Positions 1 to 14,200 of a stretch of DNA of 64,000 nt are shown here, in pieces. Within the stretch, counting starts at the first letter, position 1; each line of letters starts with the position of its first letter. The notes under the pieces are model-generated. The model did not search any database. It had not been told where the DNA came from and saw nothing but the letters and a program-made list of their open reading frames with translations. The DNA comes from Erythrocercus mccallii. Taxonomy: Eukaryota; Chordata; Aves; Passeriformes; Dicruridae. The position numbers were made by a program, and so were the translations under genes. The DNA is taken from the NCBI GenBank assembly GCA_013397435.1, contig VZRG01000303.1:248001-312000 (forward strand). Direction: 5' to 3'.

Positions 1-1204
1 CCTTCATGCTTGGATATGAGGTGGGATTTTTTTTCTGGAATGCTCAGTGGAGCAGAGCCATTCACTGCTTGACATTTTTCCTAAGCCCCAGTTTTATCTT
101 TTGTGTTTCTCAGATATGGTCTGTGTTGTTGTAGTTCATTGTTTTCTGCATTGGTACTGTGGCCTTTAAGAACTTTCTTCTGCCTTGTGTCATGTGATTG
201 TTACATTCAATTATATTCAGATGGGCACATCACATCCTTCAGCCCTGTGGGTAAGATGCACTTACAATATTGCAAGATTTTTAAATTTTCAGGAAGAATG
301 TAAAATTGAAAAGTTCAGGAGTACCTGTTGTCATAGACTAAACTTGGCTTTGTTTTGCTCTTGTTGATGTGGTGGTGTTACTGTTATTTCTGCTGGTCTG
401 ATCTGCATGGAGGTGCGCTGGCTATCCCAGCTGACATATTCAAACCATGCAGAATCCAGTTTGCTGTCCTGAAACTTTGTCTCACACTGTAGGTCCTGTA
501 GAGATTGCTCTGCTGCTGGAGTTCTTTTGACCGGCTCTAAAGAGAGTTTGTTCCCTTTGAGAACTTTCCATTTAAGGCTACAGGTGCTCTTTTGGAATGC
601 TTGAACAGTAGCATTTTAGCAAAATTCACTGGAGTGAGGTGAAACTGCATGTGGTCTTACTGATACTGACATCTGATGCATTTTCATATGTCAAGTGCCA
701 TGGATCGTCTCCTTGCAGTGTCTTCAGCTTCTTGTCACTGTGTCACCAGAGAAACATAAAATATGTGGTTCCCAAGAGATCATAATTTCTATATTTTCCT
801 CCTCATTTGTCTTCCTTATTGGTAGTTACAGAGTTATTAAAACAAACTTGAGAGTTATATTTCAGGCACTGAAGCCAGAATGTCTGAACATTTGTTTTTT
901 TAAATTGTGCTCCTCAATGTTTTTTTCCTTCTCTTGTCTCCAGACTTCTTTTTGGTTGTTGAGGGTCAAAGCAGGCTGGATTTCTTCTTAGCCTTGCTCC
1001 TAGGCTTCCCTTGGCATGGCCAGTGCATCATCTGTGACCACGTACATTCAGTGTTGATGTGGCTTAAATATATGTGTCTGCTGTGAAGCCACTGTGTTAG
1101 GTCTGAAGATAAAGGGCATTCAGTCTGCCAGAGACTAGAGTCATCTGAAGTCTTCAAAGGGCCCAAGACCTTAAGGTCTGTGAACTCCAAAGGAATGGGG
1201 AGCG

Positions 1205-1270
1205 CTTTTTTTTGCCCTTTTTTTTTTCTTCCCCCTCTTTTTTTTTCGTCTTTTTGTTTCTTTTTAACCC
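1205..1270. repeat. Low-complexity polypyrimidine tract
   Basis: About 65 bases almost entirely T and C on the plus strand, with T runs of 8 to 10 separated by short C blocks. No splice acceptor with a plausible downstream exon was found, so I read it as low-complexity sequence. Confidence 0.6.
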
Positions 1271-2959
1271 TCCTGGAATTCAGAGTAAACGCAGAATATC
1301 TGCAAAGTACTGCATCAAAATATATTTTGATCTTGTGGTATATGACTGAAGGGCAGCATCACCCTGTGTACTAAAGTAATAAACAAAAATGAAAATAAGT
1401 ACCCAAGGAAACTGATGCGTTCAGTGTGAAACTTGTTTGTTCATCTCCCAGGCACTGGAATTATCTTTGTTTGAGCTCTTCATGTCTGGGTTACAAATTG
1501 GAGTAAGAAACCAACATCCCAGAGGACATCTGGAATTAAATAATTAACTGTGTATGTCAGAGCACATCTGTTAGGTGGTTAAACCAAAGTGCCTCTAGCT
1601 TAGGATCCTGGTTTTGGCAGTAATGAGAGCTACCAAAATGCCTAGAAAAAATGATGACCTGACTAACACTTGATGATATTTTCCCAAAGTATTCTCCCAA
1701 ATACCTCCCACAGATCCCTGACTCAGGGACTTTCTAAACCAGAATTACTATCTGTGTTCTTAGTAGTTCTAAGTAAGTTTTTTCCTACCAAAAAGTTACC
1801 GGTTGTTTTTCTGAATCCATGCATACAATATAGACCTGTTTTGATCACACAGTTATGGATCATCAGACTTTTTTGGAAATTATGCCCAAGGTCGTTGCCA
1901 GGTTTGTTCCATTACTACTGTTGCCAAAAAGACCTTTCCCTGTGATTTCAAAGGTTCCGCTAATAGTAGCAGTGAGAGGTTGGTGTTCCATTTGCCTAGG
2001 TTTGGATCAGGATCTCTTAATCTTTGTCAGAGCTTCTTATTTCTTGTCTGGGAGGTGAGAGAGGTTCTTTCCAATCAAAGTAAGGCTTCACCAAAGATGC
2101 TTGCCTGCTTAAATGGCTTGTTCCTCCCACCAGTCACTCTCTTTCATGGATTTCACTCCTTCTGGACCACTTGCAAAATGTGCAGGAACTAATTTGTTCG
2201 ATCATGGTCCATCTAGTGATGATTTCTGTCTGTTGCTTTTCAGAGAGTGGCATTTATCACAGTGGTGTTCTGCAAAGGATGATGTAACTAATCTAGCTCC
2301 TTACTGGTACCTGATTTTTCTTGTACACTGTCCTTTCTGTGACCAATATGTTGATTCAGTAGTAGCCAGCATGTTACTGCATGTCTTTGAAGATTTCTCT
2401 TCTTATGAAAAATTCTGTGAGAAGTGAGGGAGCATTACAGGCCTTGGTGGCTGATCCCGTCCTTTCAGATGGTATTCTTTAGAGGGCACAGGTTGTACGT
2501 CTCAAATACCTCTGCAAAATTCATGCTTAGCTAGGTTTGTCAGTGCCTTTCTGGCTTTCTTTATGGCACCTTAAGCCTTGTGTATCACTGATTGAATTAC
2601 ACTTCATGCCCCTGGGATGAGTAAACCCTCTGTTTATATTCATGGGGCCAGATATTTCAAATCATCCTTGATCCTGTGTCAGTGGATGTTTCCTCTGACT
2701 TTCCAGCTGACTCTGTGAAGGCTATTGAGAGATGCTGGAAGGGGCAACTGTCCATGTTAGGCTGTGTGCCAGGAGCAGTGAGCTGCAGAAGTCCTCTGTC
2801 ACCTGAGCTCAAAGCACCCAGGGCTTTGCTGAGAAATGCACCCATGTCTCTCACTGATCTGGCTGAGCTGGGTTTCCATCTTATCTCCTTCAAGCATTTC
2901 CCTTTGCAGAGGCATCTGGAACCACATTGAATATTTGGAGAAGGTCCTTCACTGAAAGC

Positions 2960-3115
2960 ATGGTTGATCACTAGAATAGGCTCCCCGCAGTACCAAGCCT
3001 GTCATTTCAAGGAATATTTGTTGTATGATTTAGTGTTAGGTGATCCTGTGAGGGAGTTGGACTTGAGGATCCTTATGGGTCCCTTTCAACTCAAGATCGT
3101 CTATGATTCTGTAAG
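2960..3115 (+). mobile_element. CR1 LINE 3'-end fragment
   Basis: The stretch reads like the degenerate 3' end of an avian CR1 non-LTR retrotransposon in plus orientation. It begins with a 'gatcactagaataggctccc' type segment, followed by 'ttggacttgaggatcctta' and 'gggtccctttcaactcaaga', and ends in 'tctatgattctg', which resembles the short-repeat CR1 tail. CR1 copies are typically 5'-truncated, and no open reverse transcriptase frame remains. Its left boundary is uncertain and may extend upstream. The identification is from memory of the consensus, not from an alignment. Confidence 0.7.
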
Positions 3116-6100
3116 AGTTTTGTTAAGCAATCCTCAAATTTCTGATTGCTGCTTCATGGAAGATTTCTAAATGCATCCAGGCAGCTGTATGCTCATTCTC
3201 AGCGAGTGTGCATGTGTACTTGTCTTTCAGTGGGAGAATAAAGGTTACCTTGAAGTAAGTAAAGTGAAGTGGCTTTGCAGTTAGCTCATTAATTTTCCTA
3301 GAAGCTAACCCTGAAGAAATCCATGAATATTCTGGGAAGCAGAATGGGAAGTGAAGACATTTGCAGTGTAGAAATGGGCACAATTGCAGCACAGTTATTG
3401 ATTGCACCTTTTAAATTGCATACAATTGTGAGGTATTCTTTATTTAAGATGACTAGGTATTGCCATGAAACATGCACATCTCTTTGAATCTTGGGCTGTA
3501 ATTCTGCTTTGCAAATGAAAATAAGGGAATGATAACTTCAGCAAGCAATTGGGAATTTATGTAAGTTATGGGAGGGTGAAGGAGAACACTGCAAAACCCT
3601 GAAGTGAGCTTTTCACATGGATGAACAAACAAGTAAACTCTGGAAACCATAAAATGTGCAGTGATCCAGCCTGTCTCCTCACCCACAAATTTGCCCTTCA
3701 GTGTGCAGCCACATATGTTTGATTTATTTTTGATTGACATAACAATACAAGAGCCAAATGTATTAAAACTGAAGCTACATTCTGAACTTCGGTGTTTCAT
3801 CATGTGCCAGCAATCCAAAGTGCTTTTCCATGTTATTCAAGAGAACATTATCATCAACAGTAATAATAATTTCAGAGTAATTAAAGTAAACTATCTCTGT
3901 GCATCTAAATAAACAAATAGATTGTGGTTCTGTAGAATGTGCATGTGTGCCAAGTGTGAGACTTGGCTACTTGTCGAAATTGAGATGCTTTTAGTGTAGA
4001 AGCATTTTTCTTCATTTAGTATCAACTCCCAGTGTTTCCACCGACTTTAGGCTTGCAAGACACTCTGGTGTCTTGGTAGGATATTTTTTACTCCAGTGTC
4101 TTTTAGGAACTTTCATACAGATATAGTTCTTGATTTACCTAGTATTTTTAACTGTTTTACAGTCAGAGGTATTTAAAAGAAAAATGTTATTAGATTGTCA
4201 TTCATTGTCTTCAACCTGCTGTAGCAGATGAGTAACATATAAGCTGCTGACCAGTAAAAATTGTCATAAAATGCTGCATGTAAGAAATGCATAGTTCAGA
4301 ATTGATGAGCAGTCTCTCACAAACTGTCTTAATACTTTTTTTTAATAAACTGTTGGTGCATTTGAAAATTGAAGCAGATTTTTTTGTGACTTGGTTTTTA
4401 AAGTGAATGTAAATGCAAATTGTGCTGTATGTCTAGAGGGAAGAGGTAAATGCTTAGTTACTTTAAAGGATGAGAATTTTTGTGGTTAGCAGAATTTGTT
4501 TATGCATGCCAAATGACTTGGAGTTGACAGAGTACCACAACTGCAGCTAGTCAGGCAAAACAGAATTCAAGTGTGAATATTCTAAGCCCTTCCCTTCAGG
4601 CATAGAAAACTAGTCAGTGCTCACCCTTGACAAAATTTTCACATAAGCAAACATTATTACAGTGTAGTGAGTACCTGCAGTGGCACTGTGATGTTACTCA
4701 GCTTTCTCAGCTTTCTCTGAGAAGGTGACAGCAGTGAGGAACAGCAGCAGGGACAACCGTCTCTCTCCATCAGTCACTTTCAAAGGACTTGGCAGAAAGG
4801 GTTGATTCTCCTACTTTTCAGATCTGGAAAAGGAGGTCAAGCTGTAACGGCTTGGACAGAAGTGGCTTATGTACATCTTGTGTCAGACTGTCTGGTGGAA
4901 CCCTTTATACAGCTGGAAAATACCAGTTCAGGGGAAGCAGAATGCTTTGCAGAAGCATGTTGCATGTGATGAAAAATGGGTTCACATGAAAGTGGTTTTG
5001 AGAACAATTTAGTTTTATATTTCCAAATTGCTTTATTTTGGTTTCAGTATGAAATTTAATAAAGACAGGGACAGAATTTTTTATTTTATTTTTGTAGAAT
5101 TCAACTTTATTGGATAATTTTGAAAGGTTTTAGGACCTGGTTTCTTTGGTTTGGGTTTCTTGAGGATTGGGTTAATTTTTTTTGAAGTTTCTCATAAACT
5201 AAAATATTTTGATTTATTTTCCAAAGGAAAAATATTCACAGTTGTGAAATGAGCCTTAAAATAAACAAACAAATAACTAGTACAGCTCTGCTGTTAAGTT
5301 CCAGTATCACATTCACTGTTCCTCCCCTGTTTCTTCTTTGCTGTGGGAACACAATAATTTATATCAGCTGTTTTTCTTGGGAAGTTGTGTTTTTCCCAAT
5401 GCAACTTGTAAATCAAAAAGGGTAGAACTGGGGCTCTGCTGTCCTTGTTCTCTGGGACCCTTTTCTGCCCCACTAAATTCTTGTAGCATTCAGCAGGGTA
5501 ACAGCTATTCTTCCCTCAGTGACCGGAGTGCAGCTCTGAGTATGTCTAGGTGAATGAGAATAAATCTTATATAATCTTACAGCTCAGACCAAGGTCTGTC
5601 TGAGTAGTTCTTGCCTTGTGCAGAGTGCAAAGGGACCTAGGAGCAGTTTCATTTCAGTGCAAAGTTGTTTCTTGTTCAGCAGAGATGAAAGTGCTAAGAA
5701 TCAATCTGTGTAGATGCTTGTATCTGTTCATGTTGCTTTAAAACAAGAGAGCCTTCTGACTACCCTGACTGCCTACTGATAAAATGAATGATCAGTTTTG
5801 CAGTAATTATTTTAAGCAGTGCATCTTACTCCTTCTTTCTGCACATTTGTCCGTCAATGTGAATCATCAACTTTTAGATGCCTTGTACTTTTCTAACTTG
5901 GTTCCTGACAGCTGTTGCTTTGAGAAAGGTCAAGGAGGGCAAACAAAACTTTGCTTTTAACACAGTGTTTGATTATTTTGTTTTTAAATAAATGCATTTT
6001 TGCAGTATCTAATAAAAAAGACTGAACAAAATCAATGAGTTGCAAGATTTAAAAGTTCAGGTGTGGTGGGAGGGGGGCTTCTTAAAGGGAGTTTGTGATT

Positions 6101-6350
6101 TCATTGATATTTGGAAGTGCAAGTGGGATTTTTTCTTTACAATTAATAGTATCTATAGAGAAAACAAAAATTACTGCAAAAGCGTAACATAGGTGTTTTG
6201 ATAAGGCTGTGTATTCTACTCATACATGGATTTATCAGGATCAGACAGATGTACAGAGCACAGAGGGATGCACATCTTTAGAATGCTAGAATTGTCTTTC
6301 TCCTCATCCAGATTTTGCATTTTTATTTTTCATTTTCACTTTCTTTCCAG

Positions 6351-6570
6351 ATAAATCTGGTGTTTTAATTGTGAAGATTTTAGAAATATTTGAGGAGTGC
6401 ACAATACAAGTTGCCATCTGCCAGCAGCTGGAACAGTCTTCTGCTATGCTTTCACATGAGGATGCTGTCATCAATGCAGAGGAACCAATACTCAAAGTCC
6501 TCTTCACAAGAGAGACAGCAGCTCACCTGAAGAGCAGACCACAGGATGTCATCCACATCTATCCCCCATG
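6351..6570 (+). CDS. SPIDR: SPIDR internal exon (DNA-repair scaffold protein)
   Basis: Internal coding exon of 220 bases. It follows the acceptor 'cactttctttccag' and ends at a strong donor (gtgagtaag). It starts with the last two bases of a split codon and ends with two bases (TG). The open frame starts near GVLIVKILEIFEECTIQVAI, continues through VINAEEPILKVLFTRETAAH, and ends at DVIHIYPP plus the split codon. The split TG joins the first G of the exon at 58110 to make a Trp codon (PPW followed by QKLL), which supports direct splicing across the 51.5 kb intron. SPIDR scaffolds RAD51 and BLM during homologous recombination. The pattern of alternating hydrophobic strands suits its conserved C-terminal region (DUF4503, an inference). 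The gene name is from memory of the family; another repair protein is possible but less likely. Confidence 0.8.
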
Positions 6571-8175
6571 GTGAGTAAGAAGAAGTGGCCACACTTGCTT
6601 AGAAGTGCAGAATGAAGTGGTGTCAGTAAGAGTGCTGGCTGCACTGTTGTAGGAAAAACCTTTGGGGGTAATGGGAGAGCAGGGATTCTTGTGGTCATCT
6701 GTCTCTGGCAGCTTGAGAGACTTTGACAGATACCTTCAAGACAGCTCAGATAACAACTAAATCTGTATCATGATGCCTCTAATGTTGCTCAGGGCTTCAG
6801 TTGTGTGTTTTCACTTAATATTTTCATGTTTAGAGCACTAGAAAGGCCTGAGCAATGTCTTATCAATGATAAGGCCAATAAAGTGCATACTTTCTGGTAG
6901 CAAAGTAGTTCTGGAATGCTCATCTGTTGTTGTGAGCATGGGTATAATATTTCAGTGGAAAAGTCTCTATTAACTCTATAGCATTCAGTCTTCAGTTTTC
7001 TGAGTTCCTCTTCAGTGCAACCCTTTCTGGAACTCTTCAAAATGTTTGGTCTACACTTGTGATTATTTTCTGAATTGGATTATTTACCTGAATTTTAAGG
7101 GGCAGCAAAAAATTGAGATTTCTAGTGAAACAGCTGGTGGTGGCTGTAGGTTGGAAGGACTACTCTTCATAAAAATTTAGGGGAACTTTGAAGTGGGGAT
7201 ATTACTTCTCTCTTCACTACCGTCCACCCAAATTATAAAAGAAGAAATACTTTTCTTATGTATTTCAGCATTCATTACCTGAGTTTTAGCCTGCAGCTGC
7301 CTCTAGTGTTTGACCATGTCCTTTTGCAAAATACTTTTTCCTGTTTTGCAAAAGTCTGTATCTGGTTTTTATCTTCATTGATAGCTGCAAATCTTTTCTG
7401 AGTACCCCAATTTGTAATCTTTTGCTTCTGAAATATTTTTAACTCTTTTTGGAAGCAATTCAAAAACTATGGGAAGGTATTTTATTTGAGGTTTATTATG
7501 GCCACGATGCTACAGCTACAGATACAGCTATTGATAGTTTAGATGTAAATAGATCGGTAGTAAAGGGAAAATTAAATTCAATGTTAATTAAGTCCTAGTC
7601 TGATATGATTCTGATTCACTACCTTTTTTTTCTCATTTATCTTTTCCTTCACAAGCTTTTCTTCATGCTTTACTTTTGGTTTTGTTTGCCTGTTTTCTTC
7701 TTGTTTCTCTCTCCTACAAACTTAGTTCCATTTTTCTCTTCAGGTTTCCTCTGTTGTTTTTAAACCACAAGGTTTTGCATTTATGCAGCTGTATCCTTCT
7801 GTGTAGACCTTAACCTACATGAAGATTTTTCTCTTCAAACTAGAAAAACTGTTTTAATTAGAGTGTGATTCAACTTTTCTCTTTTTTTTCCTCTTTTTTT
7901 CTTTTCCTGAGCTGTTACTACAGAATGCTTAGCATGTATAAGTCTCACACTGCAGCAGCTTGTTTCATGTCTGCTCTGGGAAGATGTAAATCTGCACTGA
8001 TACGATCCTTTCCAGACTACAGACATCTGCAACTGTACTAGTGTAGTCTTCTCATTTGTTTAAATTTTAAGAGTTCTGGATGCAAAGCTCATTCCTGTAT
8101 GTATGTAAACTGAGATTTCTTAAGAAAACTTCCTAGCTAGCTGTCTTCCCAGAAATTCTGCCTCTTATTTGCTTT

Positions 8176-8212
<37 letters not shown>

Positions 8213-8213
8213 A
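8176..8213. repeat. Compound (TA)n(TG)n microsatellite
   Basis: About eleven TA units are followed directly by about eight TG units. Such alternating purine-pyrimidine tracts are usually length-polymorphic and can adopt cruciform or Z-DNA structures. There is no sign of function here. Confidence 0.95.
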
Positions 8214-11200
8214 TTTAGTAGGATGTGCTTTTCATGTTGGCAAAAGGTTATTTTGTGAAACCATAATGTTTGGACAGAGTATGCATCTGCATTATCACAG
8301 TTGCTTTCCTTACCTATATGTCTCTCATGGCACTTCATAAATACATCAATTAATTGTAGCAAAACTGCATTATACCTCATCTCTAGTCCTATTTTCTATC
8401 TTTTTGAAATTATCTTAGTTTAGTTGTCTCTTTGTTTACTCAACCAACTTCAAAAGATATTGGGCTGGATGCTGTTAAACTACTGGAGGCAGGGAGGGGA
8501 GAAAATGAGGGATGTTTTTGTTTTAGATTATAATTTGGCACTTTTAGTTTACATTAATTGGAAATTGGACTTGTATACCTAGTGGAAGTTTCCTCTATCA
8601 CTGTTCCAAGCTTCTATTCTCTTAAACTCTTACTTGAGAACTCTGAATGCTGAAATGTAGTTCTTATTACTCTGCATTGAATTTGTACTTCTATTGTTAA
8701 AAACAAATGCTGTCTCTGTTAAAACGCTTGTCTGTCAATTCAAATGTGTGACTAGTGAAGAAACAAATTAAATCTAATCCTGACATGGTGAAATTAGCAT
8801 GTTTATGTATCTTATTAACATCTTATGTGTCTTATTAATATCAGTCAGAAGTAAAAGGGACCAAAATAAAATTAGATGCAAGGCAAGGCAATCCTTGAAT
8901 TACCTGTGTGGTTTTGGGATACATAACACTCTGTACATTGTTGTCCTATATTTTGAGACAGTTATATGGCAAGACAGAATGGGATGAGATGGGGTGTTTT
9001 GTAAGTGGCTTGCTTCTGGTGCTGTAGTGTCAGCGAGCAAAATTTCCCATTACCTTTGAAATAAAACCCCAGAATTACATTGTGACTTTGCTTTCTGCTC
9101 TCTGACCAGACAACCAAGTAAGCAAGATGTAGACACAGGCTGCTGGCTCCTGGAGGTGATTATTCATGTCAAAAAGTGAACGCATAATTCTGGAGCCTTT
9201 GTAAAATTAGACTTTGATTTTGTAACTGTACTTGTATGTGCTGTGAACTCAGTGCATAACTTGGTATGTGAAACATCTCCAGCAGTAGACTTGCATTAAG
9301 TACTTTAGGAAGCAGTGTTTAGAGAAGTGCTGATATGCTTGTTGGTATTTGTTTGCATACAGAATCCCATGAAACCTCAGCACTGCAGCATAAGCAGTTT
9401 AATTTCAAAAATAAAATATTGACAGGGGCTGGTTATAAGAATCTTACCACTGGACATTGGACATTGTTCATGAGAATGGTCCCACTGGATTTCAGAGGAG
9501 CTTTGTGTTAGGGCAAGAACTACCAGGACGGCACCCAGATTTCTTTCTAACTGGATATTAATTTCTTTGGGTCCAGTGTCTTAAGGCACATATTTACAAT
9601 CTTGAAAGCAAGGGGTTTGATGTGAGAATTGTCACTTGCTATAGGGAAAGCAGCCCCCATAAACTGCTTAAAGCTTTTAAGCCAGCTTGTGTGGTGGAGG
9701 ACAGAGCTCAGCTGCCTGGCCACTGAGACATCTGACAGAAGCCTGCTCTGATCTTGTGGCTATATTATTGCAGTGTTGTATCTAAATAAGGCCTATTAGC
9801 TTGGACACATCACATGAAAAGGACTGTGTGTTTTGGGCTTGAGCTGGTTTCTGTCTGGCCAGCCGGGAACAAAACAGGCAAAAGAACTCAGCCCTGCCTA
9901 CCCCTGCCTGTGTAGGCTTGCCTTTGGTTTTCTTTGCAGTACCTGAGCAACTTCTTGGATTAAGATTTTAAATGAACACCTCATAATTTTTTATAAACTG
10001 AATCTGAATCATTAAGTGTTTTTAACACTTGGAAAAAAAGTTTATTACTGAGTTTAATTAAATTGATTACTAAGTCTTTGTTCACTTTGCAGAAATACAT
10101 ATCCAGCAAAAAGTGGATTGCCTGCAAAGACATGAGAGAGTGGAAACAAAGGCTTCCACTCTTCCACTGGTGGTGATTTTATGGCTTCAACTTACCTGTT
10201 TTTTTTCTGTTTGTTTCCTTGTAAAAATTATAGAAATAATTTACCATACCTAACAGAAAGTAATAAGAGTTGGTATTTTTAGAGATTCCAGGATTCATTT
10301 GACTGCTGACCCTGCAAGGCTTGGGGATAGACAGTTTGCCTTAGATACTCCTGTCTTCTGCTCGTAGATAATATGTTAGTTAATATTCAAGGTAAATTGA
10401 CCTGAAGAAAACAGTGCTGATTATAATTGCCTTGCCAGTAAGTTTAACAACTTTGAAATGTTTCTCATGTATTTCTGAAGTTAAACTACTAAAAGTATGT
10501 GATATTAATAGAGTTCTTGGCACTAGCAGTATAAACCACAGCTCACGTTTGCTTTGGACAGGCTCAGAGATCGATCCATACCTACTGAATGTGAATGTCT
10601 GGTATGAAGCCTCTAATTTAAGAGGTTCACGTGGTGCTAATTACTGGGGGCAGGGCAGCATGAAGGGGACATAACCACTCTGTTCTGTTCTTACACTGCC
10701 TGAAAACACTGCAGAAAACAAGATCCTTGGCTGGATAGCCGTTATTCCCCATGCAACTTCTCTGAGACAGTTTATTTTAGGAACTTGGTATGGCAAGTAC
10801 ATAAAACACTTAAATCTGTGACATCAACAAGCAACTTCAAAGTTGGTCTTTAGTTTCTCTTAACCTGTGAAACCACGGGGAGTCATAATTACTCAACTTT
10901 GAGTGTTCCAGTGCCTGGAGAAAGTGTTTAATGTGGACTTCTCATTTCTGTTTGCATAATGCTGTATTTAATCTCTCCTCAGTGAAGGAGTTTTAAAAGA
11001 CTTTGAATTATTTACTGCCAAGAAGAACAACTCATACAAAACATTGCTGCAGATCAGCTGATGTACAGGGATGAAATCTTGTATCTTTAATGTAGGCTAA
11101 CAGTGGAAGATACTGTAGAAATGTGCAGGCAAGCTCTGAAGAAATTTATGTACAAGAAGCAATCTGGTTTTGTGGATTTGGGTAGTATTCTACTTTGGAA

Positions 11201-14200
11201 TTATTCTGGGCATGCTGTAGGCTGTTTTGTTGACTCAACAACAGCATTTATGACAAATCGTTATGTTAGTATGATTTTTGCATTGTCTTACCTAACACAC
11301 TGTCTTACATCATCTGGGTGAGAAACAACAGGAGCAACACAGGGAGCTAACATGAAATAAGTGTTTTGAGCTAGCATGGCTCATGTTAAAGAGCATTTGG
11401 CTTCCATTTGATGAAGACAGAGACTTTTATCACTGTTGCTCTCACCAGGCAAGGGAAGCATTTAAGAACATTTACAGAATAGCTCCCTAGCACAAGAATG
11501 ATCATGTAAAAGCAGGATCTAGGCTTCACATATTAATGAAATGCAGAGACGATCTCCTGCTGCTCTGTAAAGAAAGCATCTATATCCTTCAAAATTTTCT
11601 CAAATTAAAGAAAAGCATGTTTAGAACATCTTTTACATACATTCAATTTCTCTGGTTACTCCACAGAGAGGCGGCTTCTTTGAGTGCTTGATAGATCAGT
11701 TTTGTCCAACTGATCAATGTTCACAGTCTTCCTCTGATGAAATCTGGGCGCTTGTATATACACATATAAATATTGAAACAGATGGAAAAGGGGGAGAGGG
11801 GGGAGATCGCCAGTCAGATCCCTCTCATTGGAAAGATGTTGGCTCTGCCTTAACATCTTCAAAGAAAGAATGTAACAATAGCAGAGTGGGAGAATCCTGA
11901 TAAGAGGGATGAGGCTTACTCAGAAGATAAAATTCTACAAAACTTGAGAGCTGTAAAGCCAGTGTGGGCACTATTTCTAAAGTACATATGGGAATGGCCT
12001 TGGAGCCAAAGATCAGATCATATCATCTGCTTGGAATTGCTTCTCAGAGATCATGCAGTTGAAAATTGAAATTCCTTTTAGAAGCAGCTGAAGCAGCAGC
12101 AGGTTTTTTTTGCAAGAATTTATTTTTTGTTTTGTTAAGATATACATTTCCTAGTGCAATCACTTCAAAAGAGGTGATTTGTCTTTCGAGAACAGAAATA
12201 CACATACTTTCTATGAACTGAAAGTTGTCCCTAGCAAGCTTTTAATATCATTTTTTCAGTGCTTCTTTTGCTTTGTGTTTTCTTGATATAGTAGTCCTTA
12301 TTTTTTTTCTCCTTTTTTCTTTTGAAAAATTTAATTATTTTTCTTTTGTCCATCCTCTCATGGAAAGGGAGAGTATTTAATCTGTAGAGCTGCTCAGGTA
12401 TATGCTGTTTTATATCTCTGGAAGTGTAGAGATTAAGCAATTTATATTTATATTATTTGAGTTTGTTTACTTTGCATGTAGAAAGTCAAAACAACATCAT
12501 TTCATAGTAATCTAATAAATGAATAGTGGTGTTCCTTCATACGTGGATGACATAATTGGAAAAATGCAGAATTGCATTCCAAGAGGAGAATAAGTCATTT
12601 ATGTAATTTCTGTGATCTGCCACAACCATCTGAAGCAACAGATATCTGGTGTTTCGGATGTGGGCTATGTCTAATAAACACAGTAACACAATCACATTTT
12701 TACAGTGAGACAGACATGCTTATTTTTATAAGTGTGGCATGGATAGAAGCATTATACAAATGCCATATAGAAAATATGAATATCCTGAAAAACAAAGATG
12801 AAAAACTTGCTCTCTATAAAAGAGGTTTCCATGGAGAAAAGAATGGAAACACAGGAAGACGGGAGCCCCAAGATAGTAGACACAGAGTTCTGTAGAAGAT
12901 TAAAACTGGATTTTTAAACACGACTGCCTGTCTCAGGACTAATAGCTGATGGTATCTTGACGTGCTGAAAAAGGGGAATTTCCACTGTATTGTACCAATG
13001 AAGTGCGGAGGTTTGTTGATACATTTGTTTGCTTTCGGCCAAATCAGAGGGGTCGGAAGCCAGCGGTGTGTTTGCAAAGCAGCAGCTTGGTTTTCAGATC
13101 AAGGTTGAAATGCGTTGTTGCCAGCACAGAAGCCTCCATCAGGGTAGAATACCTCTGGTTTCCCTGACCAGATGTGTGTCTGAGCTGGGCACATCCAGTC
13201 AGTTGTTGTGCTCCTGCCTCACACCCCTGCAGCCTGCACAGAGCTCACCCAAAAGCAGCACTGCATGTTGATCTCAGGATGTCATTCTCTGTTCTGGAGG
13301 GAGTCTCCACCAAGATGACTTTTTCCAATACAGGCCTGTAAGAATAAAAGAGTTGTAGAAAAGAGGCAGGGGATGTGAACAGTCTGGTTTATGCTTGGGG
13401 TATGTTTTTCTACATTTTTCCTAAATTATAAATACCATCTCACTTATATCCTACTGGCATAATTGTGGTGTCCAGTTAATGGGAAAAATCTGAAGCACCT
13501 CACTGTGGTGCTTCTATGTTGAGGAGCTAGCATACATTTGAGTCCACAGCTTTTAGCAACAGAATAGGAAAATTGTTTCTAAACATCCATTCCTTGCAGT
13601 CAGTGATGTTGTTTATGTCTGAAAGACTACTGGAAAAAATATTCAGTGAGAATGAAAATGTCTTCTAATATTCACAAAATAATCTTATCCTGAAAAATCT
13701 AGTAGTGTTTTGGTTTATTTTGTTTTTTAATGAAAGGTCTGTACTTGAAACTTTCCAGCTTTTATAAGTGAGGAAATTCCAAGCATTTTGTAGTGACAGA
13801 TACTGTTAGTGGGTAGTTGTCCACTGACGTCAAAAACAGAGGATGGTGAACAGCTTTGTTCAAGTCAACGAAAAATGTACCGTCTTGGATAAACTCTGTG
13901 TTAGCAACAGAGCTATCAATGATATACGAGCAGCTTCACATGAGTTCCCATGTGTATTCAATCCAATGCTAAATTCCAGATCTTGTTTAATGAGCAACTG
14001 ATGGAGCCAAGACCTGGCACTGCATTCTGCTTTATCCAGTCATGAAGGAAAAACAGGCTAAATAAGTTCAGATGAACAAGTTCAGAATTACTGCAGGGTT
14101 ATTAAAAAGTTGTGATTTGTATTCCTCTGCTAATGTTTATGACTAACAGATTTGGGACGTGTAAAACAATACTTAATTTGTAAAAAGACTATGTGCCAAA

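Larger units (their letters stand above)
1..6350 (+). other. SPIDR: SPIDR intron, 3' part
   Basis: AT-rich intron upstream of the first exon seen. I found no exon here with convincing splice sites that ends in the phase needed (one base of a split codon) to join the exon at 6351. It holds a polypyrimidine tract near 1205-1270 and a CR1 fragment near 2960-3115. Short ORFs on both strands have no coding character I can defend. The intron ends in a good polypyrimidine tract and an AG at 6349-6350. Confidence 0.7.

Noticed and set aside
4813..4970. Plus-strand exon-like segment after a very good acceptor (ttctcctacttttcag)
   Set aside because: One frame looks coding (AVTAWTEVAYVHLVSD), but no acceptable donor of the right phase for SPIDR follows before its stop.
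12572..12895. 107-codon ORF with CxxC...CxxC spacing
   Set aside because: A zinc-ribbon-like pattern could arise by chance. There is no surrounding domain, no clear splice sites, and no ATG context to support a gene.
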